DNA of 38,861 nt from Nitrosopumilus sp. LS_AOA (lineage in GTDB: Archaea > Thermoproteota > Nitrososphaeria > Nitrososphaerales > Nitrosopumilaceae): the NCBI GenBank assembly GCA_001543015.1, contig LFLC01000055.1, positions 1-38,861 of the forward strand, read 5' to 3'. The stretch's first letter is position 1. Each line of letters starts with the position of its first letter. The notes beneath the pieces were generated by a model, which was given only the letters and a program-made list of their open reading frames with translations, searched no databases and was not told the origin of the DNA. Shown here one piece after another: positions 32,998 to 38,861 of this stretch. A program made the translations under genes and the position numbers.

Positions 32998-34089
32998 TTA
33001 TAAAACAAGTGTTGCAAAAATTTGACCTTTCTTATTAGAATATTTTTCTTCTATTATCTTAAAACCGATACTAGAAAGTTTCTCAATTAAATTTTCTGCA
33101 CTATCGTGATATTGAATAAGAATTTGTGAAAACTTCTTTAATGTAATCTCTGGTGTTTTTAGAATTACATCATATTCACATCCTTCACAATTCATTTTTA
33201 ATACTCCATCAGAAATATTGTATCTATTACATAATTCTGTGAGTGTAGTTTGCTTAATGATTTCACCTGAATCTGATTTTTCCATTTTATAGCTTAATCC
33301 TGATAAACTAGGATCAATTTGAATTTCTTCTGATTTAGAGGAGCAACCTGATAAAAGCAAATCAATCTTTTCTTCCAATGAATTTTTTTGAACATTTTCA
33401 CGCCCAAAATTAAAATTTTTGGGAAATGGTTCCAATCCTATAACCTTCCTTGCCCCTTTTACTGCAAAATAGATTGATGAATCTGCAATGTTTGAACCAA
33501 TATCTATGATCACTTTATCTTTGAAATCTAATTTACCATATACTTCACCAATAAATGCTGATGAAACATCACCTAACCACCATCCTTCAAAAACTATTTT
33601 TTTCTTTGAATCAGTTTCTATGATCAATGTCGAATAATCATTTTCAAATGTTATGGGACATTTTTCATTAAACATAAGATTTGAGAAATTCTCTAATCTT
33701 TTTATCAAAGCTAAGTTTGTTGCTTTTAATTTTTCACTAATTATATATGAGAAAAATTTGTATTTCAAACCAAGTTTTAACTCTAATTTTAAATTGATTT
33801 TAGTCTTCTCATTTTTTTCTTGAAATGTTATGTTTATTGTTGATTTTTTTAATGGGCCATCAACAATTTCAAATAAGAATGTATTATCTGATATTTTTTT
33901 ATGATTTACTTTAAATTCAAATGTTTTTTTTATTTTTTTTATTGGGATTGTTTGTCTAAACAATCCTTCATTTTTGTTTATTAACTCATTTTTGATTTGT
34001 GGTGGAGATAATTTTAGAATTAATTCAATATTTCCAAATATTTCTAACAAATGTTTTTGTTTAGATTCTGATATGTAACTAAATTCCAA
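32998..34089 (-). CDS. FkbM-family methyltransferase with N-terminal SRPBCC-like domain
   Basis: A 363-residue two-domain protein. Residues about 1-140 form a beta-rich stretch ending in a long amphipathic helix, like SRPBCC (START/polyketide cyclase) ligand-binding folds. Residues about 165-363 are an FkbM methyltransferase with the SAM loop DIGSN (196-200), the acidic residue in GLEPFPKNF, and KMNCEGCE (298-305), which replaces the usual K-x-D-x-E-G-x-E. FkbM enzymes O-methylate sugars or lipids. The SRPBCC assignment is by pattern only. Its stop abuts that of the asparagine-synthase-like gene without a spacer. Confidence 0.75.
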   Translation of the reverse strand: MEFSYISESKQKHLLEIFGNIELILKLSPPQIKNELINKNEGLFRQTIPIKKIKKTFEFKVNHKKISDNTFLFEIVDGPLKKSTINITFQEKNEKTKINLKLELKLGLKYKFFSYIISEKLKATNLALIKRLENFSNLMFNEKCPITFENDYSTLIIETDSKKKIVFEGWWLGDVSSAFIGEVYGKLDFKDKVIIDIGSNIADSSIYFAVKGARKVIGLEPFPKNFNFGRENVQKNSLEEKIDLLLSGCSSKSEEIQIDPSLSGLSYKMEKSDSGEIIKQTTLTELCNRYNISDGVLKMNCEGCEYDVILKTPEITLKKFSQILIQYHDSAENLIEKLSSIGFKIIEEKYSNKKGQIFATLVL

Positions 34090-34145
34090 TAAAGAATGGA
34101 TTTTTTATAAGTATTTTATTCTTTTTTAATTCTGAAAATTGCTTA

Positions 34146-34526
34146 TTATTTTCTTTCGATCTCTGATAGAGTTTTATGAAATTTCTCAATTTCTTCTTTT
34201 GTTGCTCTTCCAGTTTTAGCGTCTAATAATACTCTGAACATCTTTGAAAAAAATGGATTTTCAAGATATTTGATAGTATTATGTACACTTAATTGAGTTT
34301 TTCTGTGCCAATGTCCAATAACAATTGAAATAGGAATATAACTAGCCAAAAATATTATTGCAAATACCCATAAATCTGAGATTAAATTTTCAAATAATGG
34401 ATCTTTTTCAATTAAAAATCTGTATATAATTATTATAAAATTAATCATAGATAATGCAAACAACAAGTATATTGAATGCCCTGTTCTACCATCCATCCAT
34501 CTACGTCTAAACCAATAGTTGTTCAA
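34146..34526 (-). CDS. Small two-helix membrane protein, paralogue 2
   Basis: A 126-residue protein with a short basic N-terminus (FRRRWMDGRTGHSIY), two membrane helices (about 18-38 and 52-72), then a conserved WHRKTQL motif (about 73-79) and a soluble charged C-terminus with FSKMFRVLLDAKTGRATKEEIEKF. It starts at a TTG that overlaps the stop of its upstream copy. The helical hairpin with both ends probably cytoplasmic suggests a membrane-anchored regulator or scaffold. No known family is recognised. Confidence 0.8.
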   Translation of the reverse strand: MNNYWFRRRWMDGRTGHSIYLLFALSMINFIIIIYRFLIEKDPLFENLISDLWVFAIIFLASYIPISIVIGHWHRKTQLSVHNTIKYLENPFFSKMFRVLLDAKTGRATKEEIEKFHKTLSEIERK

Positions 34527-34924
34527 AGTTGTCCCTCTACGTCAAATTTCTTTTCTATTTTTAGTAAAAATCCTCTGAATTTCTCAATTTCTTCTTCACT
34601 AGCTTTTCCTGTTTGAACATCTAACATCGTTCTAAACATTTTTGCAACAAATGGGTTTTGATGCATACTTAGAGTTGTCTCAACTTTTAATTGAGTTTTT
34701 CTATGCCAAAAACCTATGATAATTGATGTCGGAATATAAAAAACTAAAAACAAAATCACAAAAATCCATAATTCGGGAATAATTTCTTGTAAGAATGCAA
34801 CTTTTTCAATAAGTAATCTATATGAAATTAAAACAAAATTCATAAAGGTTAAAATGAAAATTAAATAAGTACTATGACCCATTCGGAATTCCCACCATCT
34901 AGTTCTCACCCATCCCTCTTGCAT
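34523..34924 (-). CDS. Small two-helix membrane protein, paralogue 1
   Basis: A 133-residue copy of the protein at 34146 with about half the residues identical. Shared blocks are GHSTYLIF, YRLLIEK, LWIFVILFL, YIPTSIIIGFWHRKTQL, NPFVAKMFRTMLD and TGKASEEEIEKF. The basic N-terminus, two membrane helices and charged tail have the same order. It begins at an ATG and overlaps its downstream copy by four bases. Tandem duplication with conserved sequence in the tail implies that the WHRKTQL and KMFR segments have a shared function, which remains unknown. Confidence 0.82.
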   Translation of the reverse strand: MQEGWVRTRWWEFRMGHSTYLIFILTFMNFVLISYRLLIEKVAFLQEIIPELWIFVILFLVFYIPTSIIIGFWHRKTQLKVETTLSMHQNPFVAKMFRTMLDVQTGKASEEEIEKFRGFLLKIEKKFDVEGQL

Positions 34925-35023
34925 GTGGTCAGGTTTTCATTCAGACGTTTAAACTTTAAAGATTATTTTTAAACAATTTTTATCATATATTTTAAACAAT
35001 AGAAATATTCATTTGATTGTACT

Positions 35024-36199
35024 TTATTTTTTCAACAATTCAGAGTAAATTGAGGCTAATTTTTCTCCAAATTCTTGATATGAAAATTTTTCCAAAAATT
35101 TGATATCAAAATTTCTAAATGTATTTTCATTTTCTATGATCTTTATTATAGCATTTTTTAGTTCATTTTTTTTTGATGGTTTGATTAATATCCCATTTTG
35201 TTTTTCTTCATTGATATATTCTTTAGATGCCCCTACATCTGTAGTTATGACTGGGGTTCCAGAAGCTAATGATTCTATTATAACATTTGGTAATCCTGCT
35301 GAAAATCCTGGATTTATGAGTGCCATAGATATATTGTAATAAAAACATATTTTTTCATGTGTAAGTCTACCTTCTAAAATTATTTTTTCTTGAAGATTAT
35401 TTTTAATTACGAAATTTTTAATATAATTTGTTAGAGTACCTTCTCCAATAATTACCAATTTTACATTTTCATATTTTGATTTTAACTCATTAAAAACTTC
35501 TAAAAGTAATTCTAACCCTTTGTTTTTTGTTAATCTTCCAACATATAATAAATACCTAAAATCAGAATTTATTGAAATTTTTTTACTGGCAAAATTTTTG
35601 TTACGTTTTTGAAATAAAATTAAATCTATCGGATTTATTAATTGTGAAATTTTTTCTTTATTAATATTGAATATTTCTTGTAATACATTAATTTCATCTA
35701 TACTTGAAACTAAAATTTTATCACATTTTTGTAATGCTGATTTTTTAATTGATTTTCTTATCGGTGCAAGCCATTTGTGACTTCCTCCTGCCCATCTTGC
35801 TACTATTGGCATTTTATTATTTAATTTAAAAACAGTATAATCAAACATGTCTGGAATTTTATACATTACGTAATATCCTGATACAAAATTACAAATTTGA
35901 TAATTTTTTTTAAGATTGTTTATTAGTTTTGATGAATAAACAATTGGTTCATGTAGAAAACTAATTTTTTTTGAAGGAACTCTAATTATCTCGTGACCAT
36001 ATTTATGTAAAAATTTTTTCTCATTATTTTCTTGTGACATATAAAATACTGTAGGTTCAAAATTGACACTTGTAAGAGATTTAGCAATTCTATGATAGAA
36101 ATGATCTTCATTACAAATCACTTCTTCCATAAATTTATCAGTTAATCTTTTTTCGTAAACATCATCTTCCAAAAATGTAGATACTAAAGCTACTTTCAT
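35024..36199 (-). CDS. GT4-family glycosyltransferase
   Basis: A 391-residue GT-B enzyme. The N-terminal domain begins MKVALVSTFLEDDVY; the donor domain carries YVGRLTKNKGLELLLEVF (about 219-236), VIIGEGTL, a GRLTHEKICFYYN segment, and FSAGLPNVIIESLASGTPVITTDVG (the E-x7-E-like site, about 297-321). It probably adds a sugar to the surface glycan. The AT-rich 99-nt gap after it (34925-35023) contains no gene. A TATA-like element (36221-36230) lies at the correct distance. Confidence 0.88.
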   Translation of the reverse strand: MKVALVSTFLEDDVYEKRLTDKFMEEVICNEDHFYHRIAKSLTSVNFEPTVFYMSQENNEKKFLHKYGHEIIRVPSKKISFLHEPIVYSSKLINNLKKNYQICNFVSGYYVMYKIPDMFDYTVFKLNNKMPIVARWAGGSHKWLAPIRKSIKKSALQKCDKILVSSIDEINVLQEIFNINKEKISQLINPIDLILFQKRNKNFASKKISINSDFRYLLYVGRLTKNKGLELLLEVFNELKSKYENVKLVIIGEGTLTNYIKNFVIKNNLQEKIILEGRLTHEKICFYYNISMALINPGFSAGLPNVIIESLASGTPVITTDVGASKEYINEEKQNGILIKPSKKNELKNAIIKIIENENTFRNFDIKFLEKFSYQEFGEKLASIYSELLKK

Positions 36200-36220
36200 A
36201 ATTCAAAGAAAATTTTCAAG

Positions 36221-36230
36221 ATAATATAGT
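36221..36230 (-). promoter_or_regulatory. TATA box for the glycosyltransferase at 35024-36199
   Basis: ACTATATTAT on the reverse strand is centred about 26 nt before the ATG, in the 110-nt divergent gap. Confidence 0.5.
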
Positions 36231-36281
36231 TTAATGATAATTATTTCATTTTTTAATATCTGGGTTTTTAAGAAGTTTCTT

Positions 36282-36289
36282 AATATATT
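36282..36289 (+). promoter_or_regulatory. TATA box for the epimerase at 36310
   Basis: AATATATT lies 21-28 nt before the ATG, predicting a leaderless transcript for the epimerase and capsule-type gene. Confidence 0.5.
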
Positions 36290-36309
36290 GGTAAATTATC
36301 TCAAAATCA

Positions 36310-37314
36310 ATGACTGAGTATGATGTTGCAATCATTGGTTCAGGATTCGTGGGCTCCTCATTAGCAAAATATTTGACCAATTTTTATTCGGTAAAAACAT
36401 TTGATGTTGTAGAACAACATCCTTCTTTAGAAAATCAAGACATTGAACATACAATTTTAGATATTACGGATAAAGATACTTTATTTCAAAAACTTGGAAA
36501 CCCTAGAACAATTATTCATTGTGCAATTATTCAGATTCCTAAAATTAACGAGGACAAAAATTTGGGATATAATGTTAATGTTATTGGTACTCAGAATATT
36601 TGTGATTTTGTTACATCTTCAAATTCTACAAAAGGTGTTGTTTTAATCAGTTCTTGGCACACATATGGCGAACAAAATCTTTCTGGTCTTTTGCAAGAAA
36701 ATAGTGGGTATAGGCCAGACATGGTAGAAGATCGTGCAAGACTATATGCACTATCAAAAACAATTCAGGAATGTATAATTAGATTTTTTGATGAGAAAAA
36801 TCCAGAAAAAATTTTTGGAGCATTAAAAATTGGAACTGTTTTAGGTGAAGGGATGCCAAAAGGAACTGCTGCAAATTTGTTTATTGAAAAATCTATTGCT
36901 GGAGAAAAACTTACACCATATAAGCACAGTATGAATAGACCTATGCTATATGCTGCTATCGATGATATTTGTAAAGCATCACAAAATTTCATTAATTTGA
37001 TTTTAAATGAAAAAAAATCTCCAGGTAATAGCATTGATCATATCATGAATATTGCATATCCAAAACCAATCTCCATTTTAGATCTTGCCAATATTGTATC
37101 TGAAACTTTCAATGAACAAACTAATGGAAAAATTCATCCAGAAATATCTATTGTAGATAAGGGAATCCTTGAAACTGGAAATCCTAGTGACAAAGATTCT
37201 CTAGAATTAGATATATCTAAGATTAAGACTATTTTAAAATTAGATTCTCTTATTAGTCCTCAAGAAAAAATCCAAGAGTTAGTAAAGCAAAAGATATCTA
37301 ATTCAAATACATAA
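36310..37314 (+). CDS. NAD-dependent epimerase/dehydratase family protein
   Basis: A 334-residue extended SDR with the cofactor loop IGSGFVGSSLAKYL (about 9-22), LISSWHTYGE with a catalytic Ser (about 115-124), and YALSK (about 145-149) for the YxxxK motif. The first glycine loop is slightly unusual (GSGFVG instead of GGAGFIG). It likely acts on a nucleotide sugar. The next gene starts 7 nt after its stop, so the two form an operon. Confidence 0.82.
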   Translation: MTEYDVAIIGSGFVGSSLAKYLTNFYSVKTFDVVEQHPSLENQDIEHTILDITDKDTLFQKLGNPRTIIHCAIIQIPKINEDKNLGYNVNVIGTQNICDFVTSSNSTKGVVLISSWHTYGEQNLSGLLQENSGYRPDMVEDRARLYALSKTIQECIIRFFDEKNPEKIFGALKIGTVLGEGMPKGTAANLFIEKSIAGEKLTPYKHSMNRPMLYAAIDDICKASQNFINLILNEKKSPGNSIDHIMNIAYPKPISILDLANIVSETFNEQTNGKIHPEISIVDKGILETGNPSDKDSLELDISKIKTILKLDSLISPQEKIQELVKQKISNSNT

Positions 37315-37321
37315 AATTAAA

Positions 37322-38836
37322 ATGGAAGAAATTCATAGTGATAAGAACACTGTTTTATTATGGCTAGATAATGGACCTTATGCCTATATTCATTTTGCAA
37401 TAGCTCATGCTCTATCAAAAATTAGCAACTCTGAATTTGTTGGAATTGTTACCAACAAACAAGATGTTTCATTTTTTGAAAATCAAAAATATCTTAAGTT
37501 TAAGAAATTATTTTACTATCCAGAATGTTATCAAGAAAAATCTTCTTACGATTCAGAAAAACTTAAAGAGTTTGAAAAAAAATACGAACTAGATCTATGG
37601 TTAGATATTTTTAGTGATAGATTTTTTCATAAGTATCGTTCCGATTTCCATGTTTTTACTCCAGATGAAATTTTAACAATCATTGAAAATTCACTTCATT
37701 TTTTCATAAATATTTTGGAAGAATTTCATCCAAAATTGATACTAATGCAAACTGCTGGTGAAAATGTTGCAAATTTATTATTTTATCGTTTGGCAAAAAA
37801 ATTAGAATTCAATATTTTAATGACAAATATAGTTCATTTACATAATAGAATAGCTATTTCTGATAATTTAATTACTAGAGAAATTTCTGAAGAATTTCAA
37901 AAAATTCTATCAAGTAATCAAAATATTAGTAAAGAATATGATGAAAATTTTATAAAAAAAGAAAGTCTTGCTGAAACCGTTAGAATACAGTCTAGTTTCT
38001 CATTTGATAATTCAACGCTATCTCAGAAAATCAAACATTTTGCAAAAAGACTTTCAAATGATCCTGAATCAATTTATCAGAATTTTGGGAAAACAAAATC
38101 AAAAATGTTTAAAGCCAGATATGAGAATCATTTTAAAATTAAAAAGAGAGAACAATTCCTTAATGAAAATTCATTAAAATCAATTGGTAATGAAAAATTT
38201 CTCTATTTTCCTTTACATACTGAACCAGAAGCAAAAATCTTGGCTACTGCTCCTTTCTTTAGTGACCAAATTAGCCTTATAGAAAACATTGCTCGTTCTA
38301 TGCCTATTGATTATTTCTTATGCGTAAAGGAACATCCTACTCAGAAATCAAAATCTTGGCGTTCCATTCTTGACTATCAACGAATTCTTGCAATTCCAAA
38401 TGTAAAGTTTTTTCATCCTTCTGTAAATTCTCAAGATTTGATTTCTAAAAGTTCTGGTGTAATTGCAATTTCAGGTTCTACTGCATTTGAAACACTTTTT
38501 TTCAAAAAACCTGTGTTCCTTTTAGCTGAGGACTATTATGATGTAGTTTCAATGGTCACTAAAATTTCTGAAATCTCCAAATTACCAAAATTAATCAAAA
38601 CTTCACTGAACAATTTCAAATTTAAAAATGATGAATTAAATGCAATAATTCAAGCTACTGAAAATATCTCTATTTCTGTAAATTACTTTTCAATTATGAA
38701 AGATGGAATATACTTGTCATCCATTCAAAGAAATACAAATGACTCTAATGTTACCTTAAAACATTTTGAAAAATTTTTTAAAAATTATGAAAACGATTTT
38801 AATTTATTTGCAAAAACTATTTCTGATAAAATTTAA
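37322..38836 (+). CDS. Capsule polysaccharide biosynthesis-type protein (KpsC/KpsS-like GT-B)
   Basis: A soluble 504-residue protein with no signal peptide. The C-terminal half shows FLYFPLHTEPEA (about 294-305), CVKEHPTQ (about 333-340) and IAISGSTAFETLFFKKPVFLL, a combination seen in KpsC/KpsS capsule proteins, which are Kdo-type transferases, and related GT-B enzymes. The N-terminal half, LILMQTAGENVANLLFYRLAK, fits the acceptor domain. Residues 205-290 are charged and helical. A transferase of a 2-keto sugar would suit a window with neuA and neuB, but this is an inference. It ends 8 nt before the adapter sequence. Confidence 0.7.
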   Translation: MEEIHSDKNTVLLWLDNGPYAYIHFAIAHALSKISNSEFVGIVTNKQDVSFFENQKYLKFKKLFYYPECYQEKSSYDSEKLKEFEKKYELDLWLDIFSDRFFHKYRSDFHVFTPDEILTIIENSLHFFINILEEFHPKLILMQTAGENVANLLFYRLAKKLEFNILMTNIVHLHNRIAISDNLITREISEEFQKILSSNQNISKEYDENFIKKESLAETVRIQSSFSFDNSTLSQKIKHFAKRLSNDPESIYQNFGKTKSKMFKARYENHFKIKKREQFLNENSLKSIGNEKFLYFPLHTEPEAKILATAPFFSDQISLIENIARSMPIDYFLCVKEHPTQKSKSWRSILDYQRILAIPNVKFFHPSVNSQDLISKSSGVIAISGSTAFETLFFKKPVFLLAEDYYDVVSMVTKISEISKLPKLIKTSLNNFKFKNDELNAIIQATENISISVNYFSIMKDGIYLSSIQRNTNDSNVTLKHFEKFFKNYENDFNLFAKTISDKI

Positions 38837-38844
38837 TTTGTTAA

Positions 38845-38861
38845 AGATCGGAAGAGCGTCT
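38845..38861. other. Illumina adapter sequence at contig end (artefact)
   Basis: The 16 bases agatcggaagagcgtc are identical to the beginning of the common Illumina TruSeq-type adapter (AGATCGGAAGAGC core, then GTC). The last base is t, where the adapter continues g. A 16-base match at the very last bases is not chance. These bases are not genomic and the true sequence ends at or before 38844. Confidence 0.95.

Overview
This window is an A+T-rich stretch of an archaeal genome, most likely a marine ammonia-oxidising thaumarchaeon of the Nitrosopumilus type. The evidence is the combination of the archaeal tRNA-dependent amidotransferase GatDE, Cdc48, pelota, an archaeal 7S SRP RNA, TrmB and DtxR regulators, a tetraether-synthase-like radical SAM protein, a bacterial-type GrpE-DnaK-DnaJ set, many TTG starts, and TATA boxes about 26-30 nt before start codons (leaderless transcripts). 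The assignment is by gene content only; no rRNA is present. The right edge ends in a sequence identical to the start of an Illumina adapter, so the window is probably a whole contig and its last 17 bases are not genomic.

Layout. 1-1960: a truncated nucleotide-sugar dehydrogenase homologue, tRNA-Gln(UUG) and a DUF354 glycosyltransferase-like gene. 2023-7445: a dehydrogenase-fold protein that has lost its catalytic Cys, then grpE-dnaK-dnaJ and a HAD nucleotidase; DnaK carries a tail of nine perfect 18-nt repeats. 7447-16000: translation and protein quality control (tRNA-Leu, gatE, gatD, cdc48, rpl2, acylphosphatase, SRP RNA, a TtuA/Ncs6 tRNA thiolase). 16092-21410: a nonulosonic (sialic-acid-like) acid cluster with a Gfo/Idh/MocA oxidoreductase, CMP-sugar synthetase (NeuA type), SDR, GDP-mannose dehydratase, TIM-barrel isomerase and NeuB. 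21531-28405: a membrane site-2 protease, CutA, pelota, a conserved hypothetical, a C/D box sRNA, YjbQ, a tiny zinc protein, DtxR and TrmB regulators, and the Tes-like radical SAM enzyme. 28456-38836: a second surface-glycan block with three glycosyltransferase-type genes, two epimerases, a UDP-sugar dehydrogenase coupled to a glutaminase-less asparagine-synthase-like protein, an SRPBCC-FkbM methyltransferase fusion, and a tandem pair of small two-helix membrane proteins.

How it fits together. Housekeeping genes alternate with blocks for building cell-surface glycans (probably S-layer protein glycosylation or exopolysaccharide). tRNA-Gln and both subunits of the enzyme that makes Gln-tRNA(Gln) lie within 10 kb of each other. 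The most interesting candidates for undescribed biology are the dehydrogenase plus glutaminase-less amidotransferase pair (a possible uronamide module), the SRPBCC-FkbM fusion, the WHRKTQL small membrane protein pair, the catalytically dead dehydrogenase-fold protein beside the Hsp70 operon, and the C/D box sRNA upstream of yjbQ.
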